Of a stretch of DNA of 64,000 nt, positions 24,780-33,806 are shown piece after piece. Below the pieces are notes generated by a model that was not told the origin of the DNA, did no database searches, and was given only the letters and a program-made list of their open reading frames with translations. Position 1 is the first letter of the stretch; every line of letters begins with the position of its first letter. Source of the stretch: Pedobacter hiemivivus (GTDB lineage Bacteria; Bacteroidota; Bacteroidia; Sphingobacteriales; Sphingobacteriaceae). The stretch is taken from contig NZ_SJSM01000019.1 of NCBI RefSeq assembly GCF_004331685.1, positions 1 to 64,000 of the forward strand, in the 5' to 3' direction. The position numbers and the translations under genes are program-made.

Positions 24780-27700
24780 ATGTATAAAATTTATACCAAA
24801 ATTTTATGCAGGCAATTGCGCTGCATACACAAATCACTATTAATAATGAGGTTAACCGCCTTCTTATTAATTACTACCCTACTGCAGGTTAGCGCGGCCT
24901 CCTTCGCCCAAAAGCTAACCATGAACCAAAACAAAGTATCTTTTGATGAGGTATTTAGAGAAATCAGAAAACAAACTGGCTATGATGTATTGTTGATTTC
25001 AAAAAAGATCAAAAGCACAGAGCGTATAGATGTAAAATTCAACAATACCCCGCTTGAAAAAGTAATGGATGAATTGTTGAAAGGAAAAAACCTAAACTAC
25101 ACGATAGAGAAAAAAACAGTGGTCATAAAAGAGAAGGAGAGCTCTTTTATTGATCGCGTGATTAATCGTTTCGCTACAATTGATGTAAAAGGAAAAGTAG
25201 TAAATGAAAATAATGAAGGTTTACCCGGCGCTACAATTGCCGTAAAAGGTTCGTCTCAAGTAACAAAAACAAATGCCAACGGTGATTTCGTATTAGCCAG
25301 TGTAGATGAGAACGCTACTTTAGTAGTCTCTTATATCGGTTTTGAAAATCAGGAAATCAAGGCTGCAAGGGATTTGAAAGTCATTCGATTGACTTTACAA
25401 ACCAGCAGTCTGAACGAGGTGAACATTGTAATGACAGGATACCAGGACCTGAATAAAAGACTTTTTACAGGAGCATCTGCAAAAATTAAAGCATCAGAGG
25501 CTGAGCGTGCCGGTGTTCCCGATGTAAGTAGGATGTTGGAGGGGCGTGTTGCTGGTGTTTCTGTACAAAATGTTTCTGGTACTTTCGGAGCCGCACCAAA
25601 AATCAGGGTAAGAGGTGCAACTTCCATCAATGGAGAAAATAAACCATTATGGGTGGTAGATGGTATCATATTAGAAGACGTGGTGAACATTTCCAATGAA
25701 CAACTTTCTACCGGTGATCCAAGTACATTAGTCGGATCTTCTGTAGCCGGACTAAATCCCGATGACATCGAAAGCTTTGAAATATTAAAAGATGCCTCGG
25801 CGACAGCAATGTATGGTGCCCGTGCAATGAATGGGGTAATTGTTGTGACGACTAAAAAAGGTAAAAAGACAGATGGTAAGCCTGTGCTTTCTTATACAGG
25901 AAACTTTACGACCTACTTAAAGCCTTCTTATAATGAGTATGACATCATGAACTCAGCTGATCAGATGTCGGTGTTTGCAGAAATGATGAACAAAGGCTGG
26001 TTAAACCACTCAGAGGTTTCGAGAGGTGCAAGTGGTGGTGTATTTTACAAAATGTACAATGAAATGTACCAGTATGATGGGGCGACTGATCAGTTCAATT
26101 TAAGAAATGATGCGCCTAGCAGAAAAGAGTTTTTAACGAGATATGCCAACGGTAATACAGATTGGTTTGACCTGTTGTTTAAAAATTCATTTATGCAGGA
26201 ACATGCACTAAGCGTAACCAGTGGAACGGATAAATCGAAATTCTATATATCTACCAGTTACCTAGGTGATAATGGCTGGACCATTGGAAACAGCGTAGAA
26301 AGATTTACAGGAAATGTAAGGGGTAACTTTGACTTATCTAATAAACTAAGCATTGAGTTAATTACCCAAGGATCAATCCGTAACCAATTTACACCGGGTT
26401 CACTGGGAAGAAGAAGCAGTGCCGTTAGCGGTCAGTTTACCAGAGAATTTGACATCAATCCATTCACGTATGCCCTAAATACCAGTCGTACGCTTGCTGC
26501 TTTCGACGAACAGGGGAATAAAGAGTTCTTTGTACAAAACTTTGCTCCTTTCAATATCTTGCATGAGCTTGAAAACAACACCATGCAGCTTAAAATGATA
26601 GATTTTAAAATTCAGGGTGGTTTAAAGTACAAAATTATCAATGGCTTAAAGTATTCATTTGATGCAGCTTACCGCTATGTAAAAAGCGATAATGAGCACC
26701 GAATTAATGACAATTCTAATATGCCAATGGCCTATAGAGCGGCTGGTGATTCTTACGTAATCAATAACAATAAATTCCTTTATAAGGATCCGGATAATCC
26801 AAATGCTTTGCCAAGAGTAATATTACCTGCAGGTGGCTTTTACAATGTAAACAGCGACAATATGGAAAACTATTACATGAGAAACTCTTTGGAATGGAAT
26901 AAAGAATACAATGGTGACCATTTGCTAAATGCATTCTTATCCACAGAAATGCGCTTTACAGACAGACAACGTCGCGCATTTGATGGAGTAGGTTATCAAT
27001 ACGATCGTGGTGGTGTACCGTTTATCGACCCAGACTATTTTAAGAAAAGTGTAGAAAGTAACTTTTTCTATTACAACATGAATACGATGAAAGAAAGATA
27101 CCTTTCTTATCTGGGTAGAGTGGCTTACTCTTATAAAGGCAAGTATAGCATCAACGCTACCATGAGGTATGATGGCTCGAACTTACTGGGTGGTACAACT
27201 ACAGCCAGATGGTTACCAACATGGAACATCAGTGGTGCATGGAACATGGATCAGGAAAGTTTCTTTGAAAAACAAGATGTACTGAGTAGAGCTACAATAA
27301 GGGGAACTTACGGTTTAACAGCCAGCATGGGCCCTGCAACAAATGCAAGTTTAATCCTGAATAACCAAAGCACAAAAAGACCGTTTTTAAGTGATATTGA
27401 AACTGCATTGGTTATTGGAGGACTTAAAAATTCAGAGCTTACCTGGGAAAAACAATTAGAAACCAATATCGGATTTGATATGGGCTTTTTGAAAGACCGT
27501 TTAAGTCTTACGGTAGACCTTTACAAAAGAAATGGTTACGATCTGATTGGTGCAGTAAGAACATCAGGTATCGGTGGTCAGTTTATAAAATATGCCAACT
27601 ATGCCGACATGAAATCTAGAGGTATTGAGGTAACAACAGCAGGTCAGATTTTGAACGGAACCGGATTAAAATGGCGTTCTCAATTGAATTTCGGTTATCA

Positions 27701-28448
27701 TAAAGGTAAAATAACCAAACTGGAAAGTGTTCCATTGGTTTGGAACCTCATCGCTGCAGGTGGTGATGCATTGGAAGGTTATCCACAAAGAGGATTGTTC
27801 TCTGTTCAATTTGATGGATTAAATCCACAAACAGGTACCCCTACATTTGTTGGTGTAAATGGCGAACGTCATGTAAGCAATGTTTATTTGCAGGATGATA
27901 ATATTTCTCACCTGAAATATGAAGGCCCAACAGATCCCCTGATGAATGGTGGTTTTTTCAACACTTTTTCTTACAAGAGTTTCTCTTTAAGCGCTTTATT
28001 AACCTTTAGTGCAGGAAATAAAATCAGGTTAAACCCCGCCTTCTCTGCAGGCTATAACGACCTTTCTTCTATGTCTAACGATTTTGTTGGCAGATGGATG
28101 CAACCGGGAGATGAGCTTAAAACCAACATCCCAAGTATTGCGGATAAATTTGTAAACAGTAATCTGGGGTCTGATTATCCTTATAATGTATACAATTACA
28201 CTGATGTAAGAGTAGCTGATGGAGGTTTTATCCGCCTTAAGCAAATTATGCTTAGCTACAATCTACCAAAGCTTATCTCTGGAAAAATTGGCGCAAACAA
28301 CGCTTCAGTTAGTGTTGTAGGAAACAACATCGCCTTATTATATGCTGATAAACGCTTAAATGGACAAGATCCTGAGTTCTATACTTCAGGTGGAGTATCG
28401 CTTCCTGTTCCACGTCAATTTACGGTTTCATTAAAATTAGGTTTCTAA
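24780..28448 (+). CDS. SusC/RagA TonB-dependent receptor with STN domain, locus 2
   Basis: The protein of up to 1222 residues has an N-terminal STN domain (NQNKVSFDEVFREIRKQTGY onwards), the carboxypeptidase-regulatory-like domain (VKGKVVNENNEGLPGATIAVKG), a plug with DASATAMYGARAMNGVIVVTT, and a barrel ending FTVSLKLGF with terminal Phe. It is the outer-membrane channel of a SusCD pair. Met23 (24846), directly before RLTAFLLITTLLQ, is an alternative start. Only 26 bases separate it from fecR, so this locus has no room for the antisense arrangement seen at loci 1 and 3. Confidence 0.92.
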   Translation: MYKIYTKILCRQLRCIHKSLLIMRLTAFLLITTLLQVSAASFAQKLTMNQNKVSFDEVFREIRKQTGYDVLLISKKIKSTERIDVKFNNTPLEKVMDELLKGKNLNYTIEKKTVVIKEKESSFIDRVINRFATIDVKGKVVNENNEGLPGATIAVKGSSQVTKTNANGDFVLASVDENATLVVSYIGFENQEIKAARDLKVIRLTLQTSSLNEVNIVMTGYQDLNKRLFTGASAKIKASEAERAGVPDVSRMLEGRVAGVSVQNVSGTFGAAPKIRVRGATSINGENKPLWVVDGIILEDVVNISNEQLSTGDPSTLVGSSVAGLNPDDIESFEILKDASATAMYGARAMNGVIVVTTKKGKKTDGKPVLSYTGNFTTYLKPSYNEYDIMNSADQMSVFAEMMNKGWLNHSEVSRGASGGVFYKMYNEMYQYDGATDQFNLRNDAPSRKEFLTRYANGNTDWFDLLFKNSFMQEHALSVTSGTDKSKFYISTSYLGDNGWTIGNSVERFTGNVRGNFDLSNKLSIELITQGSIRNQFTPGSLGRRSSAVSGQFTREFDINPFTYALNTSRTLAAFDEQGNKEFFVQNFAPFNILHELENNTMQLKMIDFKIQGGLKYKIINGLKYSFDAAYRYVKSDNEHRINDNSNMPMAYRAAGDSYVINNNKFLYKDPDNPNALPRVILPAGGFYNVNSDNMENYYMRNSLEWNKEYNGDHLLNAFLSTEMRFTDRQRRAFDGVGYQYDRGGVPFIDPDYFKKSVESNFFYYNMNTMKERYLSYLGRVAYSYKGKYSINATMRYDGSNLLGGTTTARWLPTWNISGAWNMDQESFFEKQDVLSRATIRGTYGLTASMGPATNASLILNNQSTKRPFLSDIETALVIGGLKNSELTWEKQLETNIGFDMGFLKDRLSLTVDLYKRNGYDLIGAVRTSGIGGQFIKYANYADMKSRGIEVTTAGQILNGTGLKWRSQLNFGYHKGKITKLESVPLVWNLIAAGGDALEGYPQRGLFSVQFDGLNPQTGTPTFVGVNGERHVSNVYLQDDNISHLKYEGPTDPLMNGGFFNTFSYKSFSLSALLTFSAGNKIRLNPAFSAGYNDLSSMSNDFVGRWMQPGDELKTNIPSIADKFVNSNLGSDYPYNVYNYTDVRVADGGFIRLKQIMLSYNLPKLISGKIGANNASVSVVGNNIALLYADKRLNGQDPEFYTSGGVSLPVPRQFTVSLKLGF

Positions 28449-28460
28449 ACACAGATTAAC

Positions 28461-29936
28461 ATGAATTTAAACAAAAACTTAAAATATATACTGCTTGCAA
28501 CACTTGCGCTTTCTACCACAGGTTGCGAGAAATACCTGGACACAGTTCCTGATATGCGTTCGGAATTGAACTCCGTTGAAAAAGTAGCCGAACTATTAAC
28601 CTCTGCCTACCCTAAAGCAGAATACATCAGTTTTACAGAACCAGCTTCTGATGCAGCAGAAGACAAAGGTCCGAGTGAAGGTACAGAAGACCCGACCAAT
28701 ACAGATCCTTATATGTGGCAGGAAGTAAGAGACCGAGCGCAGGGTTCTACAGACTTTTACTGGAATGCATGCTATACGGCTATTGCAGCAGCAAATGAGG
28801 CATTAAGTTATGTCGACAAAAACATGAACGATCCTAAGATTCGTCCTTATAGAGGAGAAGCTTTAGTTGCCCGCGCTTATGCACATTTTATGTTGGTAAC
28901 CCTATATGCAACAGCATATGATATCAATGGCGCAAACGATGCACCAGGTGTACCTTATGTTACTGCTCCAGAAACCGTGGTTTTTCAGAAATACGACAGA
29001 GGAACGGTAAAATCTGTTTATGAGCAAATACAACGTGATTTAGAAGAAGGCTTGCCATTGATCAAAAACACAGCTTACAAAGTGCAGAAATACCACTTTA
29101 ACATTGCTGCAGCAAATGCATTCGCTACCCGTTTCTATCTTTTCAAGGGCGATTACAACAAAGTAATAGACCATGCTGGTAATGTTTTTACCGGTGAAAC
29201 TGTAGAGACAAGCTTACGCCCATGGAGTACAGAATATTTTGCATTAACCCCACAGGATTTGCGCGCCAGGTTTTCACAAACTACCGAAAAATCTAACCTA
29301 TTGCTAATAGAAACAGTTTCATGGTGGGCAAGAAGAGGCTCACAAAGATTTGGTTTCGGTCAGAAATTGGCGGATGAGATCTTTAACCGCAGTAATGCTA
29401 CCGGCAGAGTATGGGCACATAAGCTATACTCGTTTGGTGGTGCACCACATTATACCATGGCTAAATGGAAAGAACACTTCTCGCTTACGAGTGTAAATTC
29501 AAGCTCGGGTATTGGTTATACCATTCTACCCGCCTTTACTACTGATGAGGCTTTATTAAACAGAGCTGAAGCTTATGTGGAGCTAGGAAGTACAGAACTG
29601 GCTTTAAAAGACCTTAACAGTTTTATCAGTACCAGAATTGTGAATTTTAATCCTGCAACTGATGCTTTAACGTTGGATAAACTTAAAGGTTTTTACAGAA
29701 GTACCAATGAAAAAGAGGTATTGATCAAAGGGATTCTTGATTTTAAGAAAATGGAATTCATTACCGAAGGTATGCGTTGGTTTGACATTTTAAGACATAA
29801 AATGACGGTGAAACACAACATATTGGATATTAACGGAAAAGAGAAAACTGTTGAGCTGACTCCTACTGATCCTCGTAGACTGTTCCAGTTACCTAAAGAA
29901 GTTGTCCTTTCGGGAGTAACACAAAATCCACGTTAA
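28461..29936 (+). CDS. SusD/RagB-family outer-membrane lipoprotein, locus 2
   Basis: This 491-residue lipoprotein has the lipobox STTGC followed by EKYLDTVPDMRSEL, and the SusD features YRGEALVARAYAHFMLVTLY and LLNRAEAYVELGSTELALKDLN. SusD binds the nutrient over the SusC pore. It starts 12 bases after susC. The genes that follow encode a metallohydrolase and a DUF4302 lipoprotein, a combination associated with peptide-type rather than glycan-type uptake systems. That substrate idea is inference. Confidence 0.92.
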   Translation: MNLNKNLKYILLATLALSTTGCEKYLDTVPDMRSELNSVEKVAELLTSAYPKAEYISFTEPASDAAEDKGPSEGTEDPTNTDPYMWQEVRDRAQGSTDFYWNACYTAIAAANEALSYVDKNMNDPKIRPYRGEALVARAYAHFMLVTLYATAYDINGANDAPGVPYVTAPETVVFQKYDRGTVKSVYEQIQRDLEEGLPLIKNTAYKVQKYHFNIAAANAFATRFYLFKGDYNKVIDHAGNVFTGETVETSLRPWSTEYFALTPQDLRARFSQTTEKSNLLLIETVSWWARRGSQRFGFGQKLADEIFNRSNATGRVWAHKLYSFGGAPHYTMAKWKEHFSLTSVNSSSGIGYTILPAFTTDEALLNRAEAYVELGSTELALKDLNSFISTRIVNFNPATDALTLDKLKGFYRSTNEKEVLIKGILDFKKMEFITEGMRWFDILRHKMTVKHNILDINGKEKTVELTPTDPRRLFQLPKEVVLSGVTQNPR

Positions 29937-29979
29937 ACCAGGCAGACCTAAAATAAACATTAAAAAAATATATTTTCAA

Positions 29980-31308
29980 ATGAAAAGATTAATAAACTAT
30001 ATAGCTATTCTGTGTCTGGCGCTGGCATCTTGTAAAAAAGATGGCCCACTTAACGCCAATATGGACAACTTTAACATAGATTCTTTTAAAAGTGGACCAA
30101 CCGATGACTGGTTGAAAAGGGAATATCTTGATCCATTCAATATTGAAGTTTTATATCGCTGGGACCGCTATCAGGTGTCTCTGGCTAAGGACTTAGTACC
30201 ACCGCTGGAGAGCAAAGTTATCCCTGCTATGGAAACCGTAAAATCCATCTGGCTTAGCCCCTATTTAACCGTTGCCGGCAAAGAATTTATTAAGCCTTAT
30301 GTACCTAAACAAATTGTTTTAATTGGAAGCGCCGAATACAATAACGATGGTACCATTACACTTGGAACTGCTGATGCAGGTAGAAGAATTAATCTATTTA
30401 TCATTAATAGTTTTCAGAAGTCAAATACAGCCAATGTAGAACAAATGATGCATACGATTCATCATGAGTTTGGCCATATACTTCACCAAAACTCACCTAT
30501 ACCTGAAGATTTCCCAAGAATATCTCCGGAATATGCAGCAAACTGGACCGCTAACGTAAATACTGCCAATGAAGCGAAAAGACTTGGTTTTGTTTCCAGA
30601 TACTCAAGAAGCAATGACAACGAGGATTTTGTAGAAATGATTGCATTTCTGTTGGTAGAAGGTCAGGATTGGTTTGATGCTTATGTAAATACCGCAGGTG
30701 ACTTAGGAAAACCTAGATTAAGACAAAAGGAACAAATGATTGTAAACTACTTTAAAATGGCTTACAACATCAATTTCAGAAAGCTACAAGCCGAAGTTAA
30801 GGCTTCTTTTGATAGAGAGACTGGTCGTACCACAACGTTTGCTTCTAACTTAGCCAGAAATACTTATAGTAAGATGACCGTAGCAAAAAGCGATATAAGT
30901 CAATCCGCTACATTTACTACCGCGTATACTGCTGCAGCTGTAGCGGTAAAAGCAGCAAGCGCCGCGCTTACTGTAGCAGATCAGTTTGAGTTGAGGTTTG
31001 GTATGTTGGTTGGAAAACCGATTGCAACCCTGGTTATGACGGTTAAAAATGGCAGTACAAATGAAGAATGGTTTTTCAATTATAAAGTAACTGTTGTAGG
31101 TGATAAAGTGACTTTTGTACCGGATAATACGATTACCGGAGTAGAAACAGATAAAGGAACCAAATATAGACCTCAATTAAAACCATTGCTGGATATCATT
31201 GAACAAGCTTCAATAGCATCATTTTTATCCCCAGAAAATCTAACAAAGGGTGGATTTAAAGGTGAGGTTAATACTGCAAACTATTTTTACGGATCACTAA
31301 TCAGATAA
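29980..31308 (+). CDS. Zinc-binding metallohydrolase lipoprotein of SusD operon
   Basis: The 442-residue lipoprotein has the signal LCLALASC and a zinc-peptidase motif H162-E-F-G-H166 in TIHHEFGHILHQ, with a later acidic ligand likely in NEDFVEMIAF. This matches the substrate import-associated zinc metallohydrolase lipoproteins encoded next to SusD in Bacteroidota. It would act at the cell surface on proteins or peptides. The C-terminal part has an Ala-rich stretch (TAYTAAAVAVKAASAAL). No substrate is defined. It lies 43 bases after susD. Confidence 0.88.
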   Translation: MKRLINYIAILCLALASCKKDGPLNANMDNFNIDSFKSGPTDDWLKREYLDPFNIEVLYRWDRYQVSLAKDLVPPLESKVIPAMETVKSIWLSPYLTVAGKEFIKPYVPKQIVLIGSAEYNNDGTITLGTADAGRRINLFIINSFQKSNTANVEQMMHTIHHEFGHILHQNSPIPEDFPRISPEYAANWTANVNTANEAKRLGFVSRYSRSNDNEDFVEMIAFLLVEGQDWFDAYVNTAGDLGKPRLRQKEQMIVNYFKMAYNINFRKLQAEVKASFDRETGRTTTFASNLARNTYSKMTVAKSDISQSATFTTAYTAAAVAVKAASAALTVADQFELRFGMLVGKPIATLVMTVKNGSTNEEWFFNYKVTVVGDKVTFVPDNTITGVETDKGTKYRPQLKPLLDIIEQASIASFLSPENLTKGGFKGEVNTANYFYGSLIR

Positions 31309-31313
31309 TTACT

Positions 31314-32633
31314 ATGAAAATCAAAATATTAAGCATATTCTGTTTAGCACTGGCACTAAGCAGCTGTAAAAAAGGATCAGAAGATTTAATGATCGACGGA
31401 AAACTGCCAGAATTAAGATCACAAGAAAGTTTAGAAACCTACGGCAAGGCACTTACTTCTGCCTCAAACGGCTGGGCAGGCTACCTATTTACTGAAGGTG
31501 GTGGCGGCTACGGCTTTTATATGGACTTTAATGACCAGGATCGCGTAAACATGCTTGCTGAAATTGATGCTGGCACGGCCACAGACATCATGGAAAGCAC
31601 TTATAGACTTAAGGCAGTTATGGGACCGTCATTAATATTCGACACTTATAACTACCTGCATTTACTTGCAGATCCAAATTCGGATGTTGTTGGTGGAACT
31701 GCGGGCGTAGGTTTTAAATCTGATTTTGAATTCGAATTTTCTAGCCTAAAGGGAGACACAGTTAAACTTGTCGGAAAAAAGAGAAGGAGCGATTTATTTC
31801 TAGTGAAACTGAATGCAGAACAGCAAGATTTTTACTTAAAAGGTGGACTTAAAACGTTAGTATCTGATCTAACAACCTATTTCAATGCCAACAAAAACCT
31901 TTACATCACAGGTAACGCTGAGGTAAGCAAAGTTCAGTTTTCTGTGAATATGGCGCTAAATGTGAAAAAAGCCTTTTTCACCTGGGTAGAAAATGGCGTG
32001 GTAAAAACTGCAGAAGCGCCTTTTGCCTATACCACCAATGGTATGTTCTTCAATAAACCACTTGTTTTTAACAACATTGCGTTTAAAACAATCACATGGG
32101 ATAAAAGTAAGAACCTGCTTACCGCAACAACGACCACTGGTAAGCAAATTGATATTTTAAGAGGCGATCTTCCAATCATTCCATTGCATATTTTAATGGG
32201 AACTGATCGATTTAAAACTATTACAGTGTTCTCTACCCCATTCCAGACTTGGTCGACAAGCTTTACAGCCATGCGTGCTACCATGTCTACATCATTAACA
32301 CTTAACACGAGAAGACTGGGAAATATTAATTTCATTTTCAATGACGAAATTAAACAGATGAAGATAACGGTTACTACTTTCAGAAGTATCCTTCCTACAG
32401 TTTCGGAATTTGTTTACAACTACACTAAGACTGTAGATGGAACTTATGATTTTGAATTTGTGAATACCGAAGAAAGGACTGCTGTGATATTGAATGCAGT
32501 TTTGCCGCTAACAAAGATCTTTAATGATCATAAATTCACATTGGATTATAAATTAGATCCGGTTCAAGGTCAGGTAGGTAGTATTACCAGCGTTGATGAT
32601 CCAAATTATTACTTGTCAGGAGAATTGAAATAA
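31314..32633 (+). CDS. DUF4302-type surface lipoprotein
   Basis: This 439-residue lipoprotein has the lipobox LALSSC, then KKGSEDLMIDGKLPELRSQESL and a glycine-rich TEGGGGYGFYMDF segment typical of DUF4302 proteins. The rest is beta-rich. It follows the metallohydrolase by 5 bases and ends the operon before a strong terminator. Its function is not known; its position implies a surface component that captures or presents substrate with the SusCD pair. Confidence 0.8.
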   Translation: MKIKILSIFCLALALSSCKKGSEDLMIDGKLPELRSQESLETYGKALTSASNGWAGYLFTEGGGGYGFYMDFNDQDRVNMLAEIDAGTATDIMESTYRLKAVMGPSLIFDTYNYLHLLADPNSDVVGGTAGVGFKSDFEFEFSSLKGDTVKLVGKKRRSDLFLVKLNAEQQDFYLKGGLKTLVSDLTTYFNANKNLYITGNAEVSKVQFSVNMALNVKKAFFTWVENGVVKTAEAPFAYTTNGMFFNKPLVFNNIAFKTITWDKSKNLLTATTTTGKQIDILRGDLPIIPLHILMGTDRFKTITVFSTPFQTWSTSFTAMRATMSTSLTLNTRRLGNINFIFNDEIKQMKITVTTFRSILPTVSEFVYNYTKTVDGTYDFEFVNTEERTAVILNAVLPLTKIFNDHKFTLDYKLDPVQGQVGSITSVDDPNYYLSGELK

Positions 32634-32653
32634 TATACATACAGTAATTCATT

Positions 32654-32691
32654 AAAAAGGGCGGGCATTATTAAAATGCCTGCCCTTTTTT
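32654..32691. terminator. Terminator at the end of uptake locus 2
   Basis: AAAAAGGGCGGGCATT pairs with AATGCCTGCCCTTTTT with a single G-U pair and a short AT loop, followed by a T-run. It separates locus 2 (plus) from convergent locus 3 (minus) and has A/T-runs suitable for both strands. Confidence 0.88.
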
Positions 32692-32734
32692 GTATGCTGT
32701 CTAAATACCTTTTTGGACAGCCCCCTTATCTAGA

Positions 32735-33796
32735 TTATTTAAAGTAAGATGCAATGTCGATATGTCTGAAGTATATCCAAGTACCGCCGTCCCAATCATC
32801 ATATTCTTTGACGTCACTAATCGTTAAAATAGCGGCCCCTCCGGGTGTAAATGATAAGCTACCTCCAGAAAAACCAGTTGACGGCAGCATAGGTAGAATC
32901 TCGTTTGTCACATCATAGGGCAGTTCAGTCAGGGTCCCTCTTTTAACGATCCTAAAAACATAGGCTTTAAACGCACCTTCCGGGAACGGAGGAATCTCTA
33001 TACTTTTACTGAATGTACCATCTTCAGGTAATTCAATTCTGAAGGTGGTTGCTGTTGATTGATAAGGCAGCCCCGATCGTCTCCCTTCATAAATTACCAG
33101 ATCTGCCGGGCCACGGAATATATTTAGCTTAGATGTAAACGAAGCGGTCAGCAACATATTCACGGGATTTGCGGGAAGGCCCGCATCTATTTTATCAAAA
33201 ATTTTTTCCCCGTCGAAATAGAATACCCAAGGTATTGCAGAGGACCCGGCTTTAACTTCTTTGTTCATTAAGGATTCCGTCGTTCCCTTTTTACGAACCT
33301 GCAGCAGCCGGGTCTGACCAGCGTCAACACCTATATTGATGACCGGGAAATCTTTGCCGCTACCGGAACCTACTACCTTATCATCAACAGTAAACTCCAC
33401 TTCTCCTTGCGCAAAGCCCTTCACATTTACCGTGACGAAGTCCGCATACATTTTCTCACCATCAAAATAATAGATTATATTTTGCTGCTTTTGTTCGGCT
33501 GAAATTGTTCTTTTACTCAAAATTTCCTGTTGTCCTTTACGGCGTATTTTTAATTCTGCACTTACATCTTCCATTACCACTTTAACATTAAATTCTCCAT
33601 GTTCTGAATAGGTTTGCCCGATTACTTTTCCATCTTTCAGGAATTCCAGCGTATCTGTTAAAGTGGTTCCCTTCACAAACAAATCAATTACATTGGGAGG
33701 ATCTGACTCTGCCAATTCTAACTTTTTACAACTAAATATCGATAGCCAAAGCAGCCCCAGGCATGAATAAAAGATGAATTTTATATTGAGTTTCAT
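32735..33796 (-). CDS. Lipoprotein with duplicated domain, locus 3
   Basis: The 353-residue protein has a lipoprotein signal (LLWLSIFSC followed by KK). Two related segments are visible: LKIRRKGQQEILSKRT then IIYYFDGEKMYADF, and LQVRKKGTTESLMNKE then WVFYFDGEKIFDKI. They indicate at least two copies of an approximately 90-residue beta domain, followed by a different C-terminal domain. It starts 10 bases after the receptor gene. The best guess is an outer-membrane partner of that receptor taking the place of SusD. No family is recognised. Confidence 0.75.
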   Translation of the reverse strand: MKLNIKFIFYSCLGLLWLSIFSCKKLELAESDPPNVIDLFVKGTTLTDTLEFLKDGKVIGQTYSEHGEFNVKVVMEDVSAELKIRRKGQQEILSKRTISAEQKQQNIIYYFDGEKMYADFVTVNVKGFAQGEVEFTVDDKVVGSGSGKDFPVINIGVDAGQTRLLQVRKKGTTESLMNKEVKAGSSAIPWVFYFDGEKIFDKIDAGLPANPVNMLLTASFTSKLNIFRGPADLVIYEGRRSGLPYQSTATTFRIELPEDGTFSKSIEIPPFPEGAFKAYVFRIVKRGTLTELPYDVTNEILPMLPSTGFSGGSLSFTPGGAAILTISDVKEYDDWDGGTWIYFRHIDIASYFK

Positions 33797-33806
33797 GTGT
33801 TTTGAA

